Assembly (NCBI RefSeq): GCF_003347515.1
Contig: NZ_QEII01000290.1
Coordinates: 124,001 to 188,000 of the forward strand
Direction: 5' to 3'
Origin: Rhodoferax ferrireducens
GTDB lineage: Bacteria > Pseudomonadota > Gammaproteobacteria > Burkholderiales > Burkholderiaceae_C
DNA length: 64,000 bases
A model generated the notes under the pieces. That model saw nothing but the letters and a program-made list of their open reading frames with translations. It did no database searches and was not told where the DNA came from. Shown here one piece after another: positions 51,740 through 60,898 of this stretch. Made by a program: the position numbers and the translations under genes. How positions within the stretch are numbered: position 1 is the stretch's first letter; every line of letters begins with the position of its first letter.

Positions 51740-53005
51740 ATGGCCGAAAAAAAAGGCTCCTCCAGCGAAAAAACTCTTTATTGCTCTTTCTGCGGCAAAA
51801 GCCAGCACGAAGTCAAGAAGCTCATTGCTGGCCCGTCGGTATTTGTCTGCGACGAGTGTATTGACCTCTGCAACGAGATCATTCGTGATGAATTGCCCGC
51901 GACCACCGAGGCGCGTGGCGCGGGTAGCGAACTGCCAACACCTTCCGAAATCAAGGCCAATCTTGACAGTTACGTCATCGGTCAGGAGCCGGCCAAACGG
52001 ACGTTGGCGGTTGCGGTTTACAACCACTACAAGCGCTTGCGTCACAAGGAAAAAGCCAAAAAAGACGATGTCGAACTGGCTAAAAGCAATATCTTGTTGA
52101 TTGGCCCGACTGGTTCGGGTAAGACGCTGCTGGCCCAAACACTGGCGCGCATGCTGGACGTGCCCTTTGTCATGGCAGACGCCACCACCCTGACTGAAGC
52201 CGGGTATGTGGGTGAAGACGTTGAAAACATTGTGCTCAAGTTGCTGCAGAGTTGTAACTATGAAGTCGAACGTGCGCAGCGCGGCATTGTCTATATTGAT
52301 GAAATCGACAAGATTTCCCGCAAGTCTGACAACCCCTCCATCACGCGTGACGTGTCGGGTGAAGGCGTGCAGCAGGCCTTGCTCAAGCTGATTGAAGGCA
52401 CGATGGCGAGCGTGCCACCGCAAGGTGGACGCAAGCACCCCAATCAGGATTTTGTTCAGGTCGACACCACCAACATACTCTTCATTTGTGGCGGGGCGTT
52501 TTCCGGTCTTGAGAAAGTGATCGACAACCGCACGGAGTCGTCTGGTATCGGCTTTGGCGCCACGGTCAAAAGCAAGGAACAACGCAGCCTGACCGAAGTC
52601 TTCAAGGAAGTTGAACCTGAAGATCTGATCAAGTTCGGTTTGATTCCTGAGCTGGTGGGTCGTATGCCCGTGGTGGCCACGCTGGCCGAACTCAGTGAAG
52701 ATGCGCTGGTTCAGATTTTGACGGAGCCAAAAAATGCCCTGGTCAAGCAATACGGCAAGCTTCTGGCCATGGAGGGCGTTGAACTTGAAATTCGGCCTTC
52801 GGCCTTGAAAGCCATTGCGAAAAAGGCTTTGGCGCGCAAGACCGGTGCCCGAGGCTTGCGTTCGATTCTGGAGCAGGCCTTGATTGACACCATGTACGAG
52901 TTACCCAACGTCTCCAACGTCGACAAAGTCGTCGTGGACGAGTCCACCATTGATGAGAACAAGCCGCCTTTGCTGGTTTATCGCGAGGCCGCCAAGAAGG
53001 CTTGA
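51740..53005 (+). CDS. clpX: Clp protease ATP-binding subunit ClpX
   Basis: A 421-residue AAA+ unfoldase that feeds ClpP. The N-terminal zinc domain has four cysteines (CSFC and CDECIDLC). Walker A is GPTGSGKT (122-129), Walker B is IVYIDEIDK, and the pore and sensor stretches through RGLRSILE are intact. Length is normal for the family. Confidence 0.97.
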   Translation: MAEKKGSSSEKTLYCSFCGKSQHEVKKLIAGPSVFVCDECIDLCNEIIRDELPATTEARGAGSELPTPSEIKANLDSYVIGQEPAKRTLAVAVYNHYKRLRHKEKAKKDDVELAKSNILLIGPTGSGKTLLAQTLARMLDVPFVMADATTLTEAGYVGEDVENIVLKLLQSCNYEVERAQRGIVYIDEIDKISRKSDNPSITRDVSGEGVQQALLKLIEGTMASVPPQGGRKHPNQDFVQVDTTNILFICGGAFSGLEKVIDNRTESSGIGFGATVKSKEQRSLTEVFKEVEPEDLIKFGLIPELVGRMPVVATLAELSEDALVQILTEPKNALVKQYGKLLAMEGVELEIRPSALKAIAKKALARKTGARGLRSILEQALIDTMYELPNVSNVDKVVVDESTIDENKPPLLVYREAAKKA

Positions 53006-53073
53006 TTTGGCCCGTCTTTGTAGGCGTTTACTCAAATTTGAGGCTCAAGCAGTCAGTCAATAATCAGTCGCGG

Positions 53074-53102
53074 GTTGAAAATCCGCGTTGAAGATCCATA
53101 TT
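53074..53102 (+). promoter_or_regulatory. Predicted RpoH (sigma-32) promoter of lon
   Basis: GTTGAAA (53074-53080), 14 bp, TCCATATT (53095-53102) matches the heat-shock consensus well; the transcript would start about 20 nt before the lon ATG at 53128. Confidence 0.6.
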
Positions 53103-53127
53103 TAACAGGTAACAAAAAGGTTTCCCC

Positions 53128-55563
53128 ATGTCTGGTCATACCCCACTGCCTGCTACTCCCATTGATTTGCCATTGTTGCCCTTGCGCGACGTGGTTGTTT
53201 TTCCGCATATGGTCATCCCGCTTTTTGTGGGCCGACCCAAAAGCATCAAGGCACTGGAAGCCGCGATGGAATCTGAGCGTCGCATCATGCTGGTCGCGCA
53301 AAAGGCCGCAGCCAAGGACGATCCCTTGGTCACCGACATGTTTGATGTCGGCTGTGTCTCGACCATTCTGCAAATGCTCAAGCTGCCCGACGGCACGGTC
53401 AAGGTGTTGGTCGAAGGCCAGCAGCGCGCCCGCGTCAACAGGATCGAAGAAGGTGAGTTGCACTTCTCAGCCAATGTCACGCCGGTTGAAGCCGTGCCAG
53501 CGTCCGAGGCCAAGCCACGCGGCAAAGCCAGTGAAGTCGAGGCACTTCGCCGCGCCGTGATGCAGCAGTTTGACCAGTACGTCAAGCTCAACAAAAAAAT
53601 TCCGCCCGAGATTCTCACGTCTATTTCAAGCATCGATGACGCCGGCCGTTTGGCCGACACCATCGCCGCCCATTTGCCACTGAAGCTGGACAACAAGCAG
53701 GCCGTGCTGGATCTCGCGGGCGTGAAAGAACGTCTTGAAAACCTGTTTGAGCAGATTGAGCGTGAAGTTGACATCCTCAATGTTGACAAGAAGATCCGTG
53801 GCCGCGTCAAACGGCAGATGGAAAAAAACCAGCGCGATTTCTACCTGAACGAACAAGTCAAAGCCATTCAGAAAGAGCTGGGCGAGGGTGAAGAGGGTGC
53901 CGACATCGACGAGATCGAGAAAAAGATCAAGTCCGCCAAGATGCCCAAAGAAGCGCTGAAAAAGGCCGAGGGCGAACTGAAAAAGCTCAAGCTCATGTCA
54001 CCCATGTCCGCCGAAGCCACGGTGGTGCGTAATTACATTGATGTACTCACCGGCCTGCCATGGTCTGGCAAGACCAAGATCAAACACGACCTGGGTAATG
54101 CCGAGCAAGTGCTCAACGAAGACCATTACGGCCTTGACAAGGTGAAAGACCGCATTCTTGAGTATCTGGCGGTTCAGCAACGTGTTGAAAAAGTGAAGGC
54201 GCCCATCTTGTGTCTGGTCGGCCCGCCGGGCGTGGGCAAGACCTCTTTGGGGCAGTCCATAGCCAAGGCCACCGGACGCAAGTATGTGCGCATGGCTTTG
54301 GGCGGCATGCGCGACGAGGCTGAAATTCGCGGTCATCGCCGTACCTATATTGGTGCGATGCCGGGCAAGGTGCTGCAAAATCTCTCCAAGATCGGCACGC
54401 GCAACCCGCTCTTCCTGCTGGATGAAATTGACAAGCTGGGAACTGACTTCCGGGGCGATCCATCGAGCGCTCTGCTGGAGGTGCTGGACCCTGAGCAGAA
54501 CCACAAGTTTGGAGATCACTACGTCGAAGTTGACTTCGATTTGAGCGACGTCATGTTTGTGGCAACCTCCAACTCCATGAACATTCCTTCGGCATTGCTG
54601 GATCGAATGGAAGTGATTCGTCTGTCGGGTTATACCGAAGACGAAAAAACCAATATTGCGATCAAGTATTTGCTGCCCAAGCAGCTGAAGAACAACGGCG
54701 TTTTGCAAGAGGAATTGTTGATCAGCGACGAGGCCGTGCGCGACATTGTTCGTTACTACACCCGCGAGGCCGGTGTGCGTTCGCTGGAGCGCGAACTCTC
54801 CAAAATCTGCCGCAAGGTGGTCAAGGGCTTGCTGCTCAAAAAGATGGTGCCGCAGGTCAAGGTCACGGCAGACAATCTCAATGATTTTCTCGGTGTTCGC
54901 AAGTTCAACTATGGCCGCGCTGAGCAACAAAATCAGGTAGGCCAGGTTGTAGGTTTGGCCTGGACCGAGGTGGGTGGCGATTTGCTGACAATCGAGGCGG
55001 CCATGATGCCTGGCAAGGGTGTCATCACGCGTACGGGTTCACTCGGCGATGTGATGAAGGAATCCGTCGAGGCCGCGCGCACCGTGGTGCGCAGCCGCTC
55101 ACGTCGCTTGGGCATCACGGACGAGTACTTCGAGAAGAGAGATATTCACATCCACGTGCCCGACGGCGCCACGCCCAAGGATGGCCCCAGCGCAGGCGCT
55201 GCGATGACCACAGCCTTTGTTTCTGCCATGACCGGTATTCCGGTGCGGGGAGATGTTGCCATGACCGGTGAAATCACCTTGCGCGGAGAAGTGACTGCCA
55301 TTGGCGGCCTGAAGGAAAAATTACTCGCCGCCTTGCGTGGCGGCATCAAGACGGTATTGATTCCTGAGGAAAACGCCAAGGACTTGCAGGATATTCCTGA
55401 GAACGTGAAGAACGGTCTCGAGATCGTACCGGTGCGCTGGATCGACAAGGTACTGGAAATTGCGCTGGAGAGAATGCCAACGCCTTTGCCAGATGAGGAG
55501 CCGGTCGTGGTGGTCGCCGCTCCAGCGGCTACCCCTGAGCTAACGGGATCTGTTAAACACTGA
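53128..55563 (+). CDS. lon: ATP-dependent Lon protease
   Basis: An 811-residue AAA+ protease of the LonA type. The N-terminal substrate domain is residues 1-200 and a coiled coil lies near 205-290. Walker A is GPPGVGKT (365-372), and the C-terminal protease domain has Ser688 in DGPSAGAAM with its partner lysine in the following GLKEKLLAALRGG region. Length is normal. A predicted heat-shock promoter precedes it. Confidence 0.97.
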   Translation: MSGHTPLPATPIDLPLLPLRDVVVFPHMVIPLFVGRPKSIKALEAAMESERRIMLVAQKAAAKDDPLVTDMFDVGCVSTILQMLKLPDGTVKVLVEGQQRARVNRIEEGELHFSANVTPVEAVPASEAKPRGKASEVEALRRAVMQQFDQYVKLNKKIPPEILTSISSIDDAGRLADTIAAHLPLKLDNKQAVLDLAGVKERLENLFEQIEREVDILNVDKKIRGRVKRQMEKNQRDFYLNEQVKAIQKELGEGEEGADIDEIEKKIKSAKMPKEALKKAEGELKKLKLMSPMSAEATVVRNYIDVLTGLPWSGKTKIKHDLGNAEQVLNEDHYGLDKVKDRILEYLAVQQRVEKVKAPILCLVGPPGVGKTSLGQSIAKATGRKYVRMALGGMRDEAEIRGHRRTYIGAMPGKVLQNLSKIGTRNPLFLLDEIDKLGTDFRGDPSSALLEVLDPEQNHKFGDHYVEVDFDLSDVMFVATSNSMNIPSALLDRMEVIRLSGYTEDEKTNIAIKYLLPKQLKNNGVLQEELLISDEAVRDIVRYYTREAGVRSLERELSKICRKVVKGLLLKKMVPQVKVTADNLNDFLGVRKFNYGRAEQQNQVGQVVGLAWTEVGGDLLTIEAAMMPGKGVITRTGSLGDVMKESVEAARTVVRSRSRRLGITDEYFEKRDIHIHVPDGATPKDGPSAGAAMTTAFVSAMTGIPVRGDVAMTGEITLRGEVTAIGGLKEKLLAALRGGIKTVLIPEENAKDLQDIPENVKNGLEIVPVRWIDKVLEIALERMPTPLPDEEPVVVVAAPAATPELTGSVKH

Positions 55564-55606
55564 ACGCATTTCGCGTCGGCTTGTCAAAAGACGTGAATAA
55601 ATGCGC

Positions 55607-55612
55607 TATAAT
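55607..55612 (+). promoter_or_regulatory. -10 element of the tRNA-Gly promoter
   Basis: A perfect TATAAT lies 14 nt before the first tRNA-Gly. The -35 is unclear (TTGTCA at 55581-55586 is 20 bp away). Confidence 0.55.
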
Positions 55613-55626
55613 TTGAGGCTTGAATC

Positions 55627-55702
55627 GCGGGAGTAGCTCAGTTGGTAGAGCGCAACCTTGCCAAGGTTGAGGTCGAGAGTTCGAGACTCTTCTCCCGCTC
55701 CA
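55627..55702 (+). tRNA. tRNA-Gly (anticodon GCC), copy 1
   Basis: 76 nt. Acceptor GCGGGAG with CTCCCGC, anticodon stem CAACC/GGTTG around GCC, T-loop TTCGAGA, CCA encoded. It differs from copy 2 in the last acceptor base pair, here G-C. Confidence 0.96.
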
Positions 55703-55735
55703 TTCTTAAAAATGGAGCTTTCAAGTTTTGATTTC

Positions 55736-55811
55736 GCGGGAATAGCTCAGTTGGTAGAGCGCAACCTTGCCAAGGTTGAGGTCGAGAGTTCGAGACTCTT
55801 TTCCCGCTCCA
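55736..55811 (+). tRNA. tRNA-Gly (anticodon GCC), copy 2
   Basis: 76 nt and near-identical to copy 1, 33 nt downstream. The last acceptor pair is A-T (GCGGGAA with TTCCCGC), a compensated change. A strong terminator follows. Confidence 0.96.
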
Positions 55812-55817
55812 AATTCT

Positions 55818-55846
55818 AAAAAGGGAAGCAAGCGCTTCCCTTTTTT
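55818..55846 (+). terminator. Terminator after the tRNA-Gly pair
   Basis: GGGAAGC, loop AAGC, GCTTCCC flanked by an A-run and a T-run; a bidirectional-type intrinsic terminator 6 nt after tRNA-Gly copy 2 and 11 nt before tRNA-Cys. Confidence 0.85.
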
Positions 55847-55857
55847 GTCAGGAACAT

Positions 55858-55931
55858 GGCGCGATAGCAAATCGGTTATGCAACGGATTGCAAATCCGTC
55901 TAGCCCAGTTCGACTCTGGGTCGCGCCTCCA
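55858..55931 (+). tRNA. tRNA-Cys (anticodon GCA)
   Basis: 74 nt. Acceptor GGCGCGA pairs with TCGCGCC, anticodon stem CGGAT/ATCCG around the loop TGCAA region holding GCA, T-loop TTCGACT, CCA encoded. The kinase start codon follows only 13 nt later. Confidence 0.95.
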
Positions 55932-55944
55932 TAAAAAAATACAC

Positions 55945-56967
55945 GTGAAAACCTACGACCTCTACGCCATCGGCAACGCGCTGGTTGACTCAGAATACGA
56001 AGTCACTGACGCCCAACTGCGGTCCATGGGCGTGGACAAGCGGCACATGACCTTGATTGATGCCGCGCGGCGCTCTGAGTTGTTGGGGCATCTCCAAGCT
56101 GTCAGTTCGCGACGCACGGGCGGCGGTTCGGCGGGCAACACTGTGGTTGCCTTGGCGCAGCTCGGAGGTCGGGCGTTTTACTCGTGTCGTGTGGCTGATG
56201 ACGAGCTGGGCTTGTTTTTCACTCAGGATTTGATCGCTAACGGCGTGGCCACCAATCTCACTCACACCCCGCCTGCAGCCGGTCAGACCGGTAGCTGCAT
56301 GGTGATGGTTACGCCCGATGCCGAGCGCAGCATGAGCACCTTTCTGGGCGCCACCGCCGACTTGGATCACACCGCCCTGCATGAGCAAGAAATTGTTAGA
56401 TCCAGGATCTATTACATGGAAGGCTACCTCGCTGCATCGCCTACCGGTCTGCAGGCGGCCTTGCAGGGGCGCCAAATCGCCCAAGAGGCTGGCGTTGCCC
56501 TGGCTACCACCTTGAGCGACGTGAGCATGATCAGCTATTGCCGTCCGGGTCTGGAAGCCATTCTGGGACAAGGGCTGGACTATCTGTTTTGCAATGAAGA
56601 AGAAGCCCAGGTCTGGTGTGGTTCGCAAGACCTGCAACAAATTTGCCAGCAAATCAGTCAACTCGCTCGCACGGTCTGCCTCACGCGGGGCCCCCATGGG
56701 TGCATGGTGTTGGAAGGTGCCCAACAAATCGCGGTGCCCGCCGCCAGTGTGAAAGCGTTGGACACCAACGGTGCCGGCGATATGTTTGCCGGTGCTTTTC
56801 TTTTTGCCGTTACAAACGGCCATAGTCACGTGCATGCTGCTTGGTTGGCTAACCAGGCAGCAGGGCAGGTGGTTAGTCAGTATGGCAACCGGCTCACGCG
56901 TGAACGCATGGGCGGTATCAAGAGCCACTTTGAAGAGCATATAGGGTCAAACTCGGCTCATTCGTAG
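55945..56967 (+). CDS. PfkB-family (adenosine/ribokinase-like) carbohydrate kinase
   Basis: A 340-residue sugar or nucleoside kinase. GGGSAGNTVVALAQLGG is the N-terminal PfkB signature and LDTNGAGDMFAGAFL the C-terminal one with the catalytic Asp. I use the GTG at 55945; longer frames run back through tRNA-Cys. There is no ribosome-binding site in the 13-nt gap, so the mRNA made by tRNA 3' processing would be nearly leaderless. The substrate is probably adenosine or a sugar; not certain. Confidence 0.85.
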   Translation: MKTYDLYAIGNALVDSEYEVTDAQLRSMGVDKRHMTLIDAARRSELLGHLQAVSSRRTGGGSAGNTVVALAQLGGRAFYSCRVADDELGLFFTQDLIANGVATNLTHTPPAAGQTGSCMVMVTPDAERSMSTFLGATADLDHTALHEQEIVRSRIYYMEGYLAASPTGLQAALQGRQIAQEAGVALATTLSDVSMISYCRPGLEAILGQGLDYLFCNEEEAQVWCGSQDLQQICQQISQLARTVCLTRGPHGCMVLEGAQQIAVPAASVKALDTNGAGDMFAGAFLFAVTNGHSHVHAAWLANQAAGQVVSQYGNRLTRERMGGIKSHFEEHIGSNSAHS

Positions 56968-57012
56968 AGTTACAATGCCTTCACGAATTCCGGCTAAGTT
57001 TCGATCACAAAA

Positions 57013-57045
57013 GCCTCGCCAGTCGATCTGACGAGGCCTTTTTGT
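57013..57045 (+). terminator. Terminator after the PfkB kinase
   Basis: GCCTCG/CGAGGC stem extended by CAG/CTG with one mismatch, followed by CTTTTTG, 46 nt after the kinase stop and 18 nt before tRNA-Leu. Confidence 0.8.
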
Positions 57046-57062
57046 TTCACAATAGCAGCCGT

Positions 57063-57156
57063 GCCCGGGTGGTGGAATTGGTAGACACATCGGACTTAAA
57101 ATCCGCCGCTTTCCTGCATAAGGGGCGTACCGGTTCGATTCCGGTCCCGGGCACCA
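57063..57156 (+). tRNA. tRNA-Leu (anticodon UAA) with enlarged variable arm
   Basis: 94 nt. Acceptor GCCCGGG pairs with CCCGGGC, D-arm GTGGAATTGGTAGACAC, anticodon loop CTTAAAA with TAA, T-arm ACCGG-TTCGATT-CCGGT, CCA encoded. The variable region is about 22 nt, against about 15 in E. coli tRNA-Leu(UAA), and pair 27-43 is a T-C mismatch. Confidence 0.92.
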
Positions 57157-57171
57157 CTACACTCCTACTCC

Positions 57172-57804
57172 ATGCCACGCTATAACGCTCCTTTTGAGAT
57201 CCATGTTCATGGCCAGTTGGCCTTGCGCGCCGATGTTGTTTTTGAGCAGTTGCAGGAAGCACTTAAACCCTTATGGAAGTACGCGGGTGCGCGCTCCTTG
57301 ACGGATGCGGCCAGCAGTTCGTATGAAGACGAGCCCGGCATCAAGTTTGACCAAGAAGAACATCTGCTGCAGATGTGCTGGACCGTGGCGGGCGACGACG
57401 ATTTTCGTCAGGTGCTGGATGAAATGTGCATGAACCTCAACGAGCTGGCGCAGGCCGGTGCCGCGATCGAAGTCACTTTCTATGACGCCGAGTTTGATGA
57501 TGAAGACGAAGAGTCGGACGCCGAGTCGCGCGATGATTTCGTGATGCTCTTCGTCGGGCCAGACCCTGCCGCCATCATGCAGGTGCAGCGCGATTTGCTG
57601 GTGCAGGATGTGGTGAACATGATGGAGCGGCATTTTGATGGCGCCGAGTTGGGTGGCGTGGTGGCTGAAATCGACAAGCTGTTCAGCCAGCGTTTTGATG
57701 ACTTGGTGAACTCGCTGCAACTGGGCAAGCCCCCGCGTGGCTCGGGTGGCGGCCACGGTGGGCAGGGCCATGGTGGCGGGCGCAAACCGCGGCATTTGCA
57801 CTAA
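57172..57804 (+). CDS. Conserved hypothetical protein with Gly/His-rich tail
   Basis: A 210-residue acidic protein I recognise only as a Burkholderiales conserved hypothetical (DUF6806-like, from memory). Residues 1-175 look folded (FEIHVHGQLALRADVVFEQL, then DEDEESDAESRDDFVMLFVG). The last 30 residues are Gly/His/Arg-rich (GSGGGHGGQGHGGGRKPRHL), which could bind metal or nucleic acid. It starts 15 nt after tRNA-Leu with no clear ribosome site. Confidence 0.75.
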   Translation: MPRYNAPFEIHVHGQLALRADVVFEQLQEALKPLWKYAGARSLTDAASSSYEDEPGIKFDQEEHLLQMCWTVAGDDDFRQVLDEMCMNLNELAQAGAAIEVTFYDAEFDDEDEESDAESRDDFVMLFVGPDPAAIMQVQRDLLVQDVVNMMERHFDGAELGGVVAEIDKLFSQRFDDLVNSLQLGKPPRGSGGGHGGQGHGGGRKPRHLH

Positions 57805-57817
57805 AGCTTCGCATAAA

Positions 57818-57870
57818 TATGCATCTAGCCCTCGCCTTTAGTGCGTAGCGTGCTATTATTTTTGAAGTTA
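57818..57870 (+). repeat. Dispersed ~50-bp repeat, copy C
   Basis: Begins about 14 nt after the hypothetical gene stop, same strand. It contains GCATCTAGCCCTCGCC, AGTGCGTAGC, then TGCTATTATTTTTGAAG. The final hairpin arm is degraded compared with copies A, B and D. Confidence 0.65.
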
Positions 57871-57896
57871 TTTAGTTCAAGGAATGGTCCATCAAT

Positions 57897-59654
57897 ATGG
57901 CAACAGCAGCCCCTCTCGCGCAGACCATTCCTCCTCCTTCGCCTCCCGCACCTGGTCGACCTGAGAAGCTGCGGCTCGGCGATGTGCTGGTGCAGCAGCG
58001 GCTTATTTCACAGGAACAACTGCAGCAAACACTCGAGTTGCAGCGACAAACCGGCAAGAAGGTCGGACGCCTGCTGATTGAAACCGGCATCATTACCGAA
58101 GAACTGCTGGCCAATGGCCTGGCGCGCCAGTTGCGCATTCCGTTCGTCAATCTCAAAACTTTTCCCTTTCGTGCCGATGTGGTGCGCCTGCTGCCGGAGT
58201 CGGCCGCGCGTCGTTTTCGTGCCTTGGTGCTTGAAGACAAGGGTGACACTTTGCTGGTGGCCTTGGGCGACCCGTTGGATTTATTCGCATTTGATGAGTT
58301 GACCCGCCTGCTCAAACGCACGATTGCCATTGCGGCCGTGCCCGAGAGTCAATTGGCGTTGGCGTTTGACCGTTTGTATCGCCGCACCGAAGAGATCAGC
58401 GGTCTGGCTCGGGCGCTGGAGAAAGACCTGGGCGATGCGGTCGACTTCGGTGAACTTACCGCCACGGTGGGCATAGAAGGCGCCCCCGTGGTGCGCCTGC
58501 TGCAGTCCTTGTTTGAAGACGCCATGCAGGTGGGCGCGTCGGACGTGCACATCGAGCCGCAAGAAGCCGGTCTGCAAATTCGGGTGCGCGTGGATGGCGT
58601 CCTGCAGACCCAGACCATGGCGGACAAGCGCATTGGCGGTGCGCTGGCCCAGCGACTCAAGCTGATGGCGGGGCTTGATATTTCTGAAAAACGCCTGCCG
58701 CAAGATGGCCGTTTCAGCGTGCGCCTGAAAGAGCACACCATTGATGTGCGCCTGTCTACCTTGCCCACCACCTACGGCGAGTCGGCCGTGATGCGCCTGC
58801 TGAATCAGGGCGCGGGCATGAAGCGCCTGGACAATATTGGCATGCCAGACTTCATGCTCAAGCGCTTTCGCGAAGTCTTGGGGCGCAGCGCGGGGCTGGT
58901 GCTGGTGACGGGGCCGACCGGGTCCGGAAAAACTACGACGCTGTACGCAGCACTGGCCGAGATCAATGCTGCTGAACTCAAAGTCATCACCGTCGAAGAC
59001 CCGGTGGAATATCGCTTGCCAGGCATTACCCAGGTGCAGATCAACGAGAAGATAGAACTCACCTTCGCCCGCGTGTTGCGGGCCACCTTGCGGCAAGACC
59101 CTGACGTGATTCTGGTCGGCGAAATGCGCGACGCCGAAACCGCTGAAATCGGCCTGCGTGCCGCCATCACCGGGCACCTGGTACTGTCCACCTTGCATAC
59201 GCGCGACGCGATCAGCACCCCGTTTCGCCTGCTTGACATGGGCGTGCCGCCCTTTATGGTGGCGACCTCTTTGCAGGCCGTCATTGCACAGCGGCTGGTG
59301 CGTCTCAATTGCGTTGAGTGCGCCGAACCTCAGGAGCCCAGCCCGCAAGAGCAATCCTGGCTGAGCAACATGATTGAAACCGGGGAGCAGGTGTCACCCA
59401 AACGCGGTCGGGGTTGCTCGTCCTGCAACGGCACCGGTTATTCAGGGCGGCAAGGCGTGTACGAATTGCTTGAAATGGACGCGGTCCTCACCCAAGCCGC
59501 GTCGCGCTCTGATCCGGCCGCATTCATGAAGCTGGCACGCGAGCGCATGAAGGGGCAAACCATGGCCAACCATGTGCTGCAACTCGTGCGCCAGGGCCGC
59601 ACCTCCCTGGCCGAGGGGCTGCGCATCGGCTTTGACGCGGACGAACAGGACTAA
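57897..59654 (+). CDS. mshE: MSHA pilus assembly ATPase MshE
   Basis: A 585-residue GspE/PilB-type extension ATPase. The N-terminus holds two tandem MshEN units (RLGDVL...ELQ near 26-49 and KVGRLL...ARQ near 55-78), which bind c-di-GMP in Vibrio MshE. Walker A is GPTGSGKT (339-346), and a four-cysteine zinc site lies near the C-terminus (CVEC and CSSC). It powers pilin polymerisation, so pilus extension here is probably under c-di-GMP control. Confidence 0.9.
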   Translation: MATAAPLAQTIPPPSPPAPGRPEKLRLGDVLVQQRLISQEQLQQTLELQRQTGKKVGRLLIETGIITEELLANGLARQLRIPFVNLKTFPFRADVVRLLPESAARRFRALVLEDKGDTLLVALGDPLDLFAFDELTRLLKRTIAIAAVPESQLALAFDRLYRRTEEISGLARALEKDLGDAVDFGELTATVGIEGAPVVRLLQSLFEDAMQVGASDVHIEPQEAGLQIRVRVDGVLQTQTMADKRIGGALAQRLKLMAGLDISEKRLPQDGRFSVRLKEHTIDVRLSTLPTTYGESAVMRLLNQGAGMKRLDNIGMPDFMLKRFREVLGRSAGLVLVTGPTGSGKTTTLYAALAEINAAELKVITVEDPVEYRLPGITQVQINEKIELTFARVLRATLRQDPDVILVGEMRDAETAEIGLRAAITGHLVLSTLHTRDAISTPFRLLDMGVPPFMVATSLQAVIAQRLVRLNCVECAEPQEPSPQEQSWLSNMIETGEQVSPKRGRGCSSCNGTGYSGRQGVYELLEMDAVLTQAASRSDPAAFMKLARERMKGQTMANHVLQLVRQGRTSLAEGLRIGFDADEQD

Positions 59655-59660
59655 CCCGCC

Positions 59661-60896
59661 ATGGCTGTCTATGCATGGCGTGGGCGTAACGCCCGTGGCG
59701 AGGCGGTCCAGGGCCAGCTGGACGCCATGAGCGAAGGCGGCGTGGCTGACCAGTTGATGTCGATTGGCGTGGCGCCTATTCACATCGCCATCGCGGTGGC
59801 GCCGGCTGAGGCCAACGCTGACAACTGGCTGGCGCGATTGAACCGCAAGCCACTGGTGCTGGAAGATATTCTGGTGTTTTCGCGCCAGATGTACACGCTC
59901 AATAAAGCGGGCGTCCCCATTTTGCGGGCTTTTGCGGGTCTGCAGGCCTCGGCCACCAAGCCCGCCATGGTGGAGTTGTTGAAAGACATTCGCTCAAGCC
60001 TGGACCAGGGGCGCGAGTTGTCGGCGGCCATGGCGCGCCATATTGACGTGTTCGGCGCCTTCTATATCTCCATGATCAAGGTGGGCGAAATGACCGGCCG
60101 GCTCACCGAAGTGTTCTTGCGCCTGAACGAGCACATGGAGTTTGAGCGCGATGTGCGCGAGCGCATCAAGCAGGCCATGCGCTACCCGATTTTTGTGATG
60201 ATCGCCATGGCCATCGCGGTGGTGATTCTCAATATTTTCGTGATCCCCGTGTTCGCCAAAGTATTTGCCGGCTTCAATTCCGAGTTGCCCATCATTACCC
60301 GCGGGCTGCTGGCGTTCTCAAGTTGGATGCTGGCCTGGTGGCCCTTGCTGATCGCTGGTGTCATTGGGGCGACCGTGGTGATACGCGGTTATTTGCGTAC
60401 CCCCCAGGGGCGTTATCGCTGGGACGCCCGCAAACTCAAGTTGCCCATCGTGGGCGATATTGTCTTGAAAGCCACCCTGGCCCGCTTTGCCCGCAGCTTT
60501 GCCCTGTCCAGCCAAAGTGGTGTCCCGCTGGTGCAAGCGCTGACCGTGGTGGCGCAAACCGTGGACAACGCCTTTATTGGCAGCCGCATCGAGCAAATGC
60601 GCGACGGCATTGAACGCGGCGAAAGCATCTCGCGCTGCGCCGCCGCCACCGGCGTGTTCACGCCCGTGGTGTTGCAAATGATTTCGGTGGGTGAAGAAAC
60701 TGGCGAGCTCGATTCGCTGCTGTTTGAAATTGCCGACATGTACGAACGCGAAACCGACTACAGCATCAAGGGCCTGTCGGCTGCCATCGAGCCCATTTTG
60801 CTGGCCTTGATTGGCGTGCTGGTGCTGCTGCTGGCGCTGGGGGTTTTCCTGCCCTTGTGGAACCTGGGCCAGGCCGCCATGGGCAAAGGCGGCTAG
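59661..60896 (+). CDS. mshG: Pilus inner-membrane platform protein MshG
   Basis: A 411-residue GspF/PilC-like protein with two homologous T2SF helical domains (about 70-195 and 270-395) and three membrane segments near 170-190, 220-240 and 380-400. VFSRQMYTLNKAGVPILRAF and FARSFALSSQSGVPLVQAL are the paired signatures. It starts 6 nt after mshE and anchors the assembly ATPase. Confidence 0.9.
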   Translation: MAVYAWRGRNARGEAVQGQLDAMSEGGVADQLMSIGVAPIHIAIAVAPAEANADNWLARLNRKPLVLEDILVFSRQMYTLNKAGVPILRAFAGLQASATKPAMVELLKDIRSSLDQGRELSAAMARHIDVFGAFYISMIKVGEMTGRLTEVFLRLNEHMEFERDVRERIKQAMRYPIFVMIAMAIAVVILNIFVIPVFAKVFAGFNSELPIITRGLLAFSSWMLAWWPLLIAGVIGATVVIRGYLRTPQGRYRWDARKLKLPIVGDIVLKATLARFARSFALSSQSGVPLVQALTVVAQTVDNAFIGSRIEQMRDGIERGESISRCAAATGVFTPVVLQMISVGEETGELDSLLFEIADMYERETDYSIKGLSAAIEPILLALIGVLVLLLALGVFLPLWNLGQAAMGKGG

Positions 60897-60898
60897 CG

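Noticed and set aside
55888..55944. Upstream extension of the PfkB kinase into tRNA-Cys
   Set aside because: The extension would overlap tRNA-Cys; PfkB homology begins at the KTYDLYAIGNALVD stretch right after the GTG.
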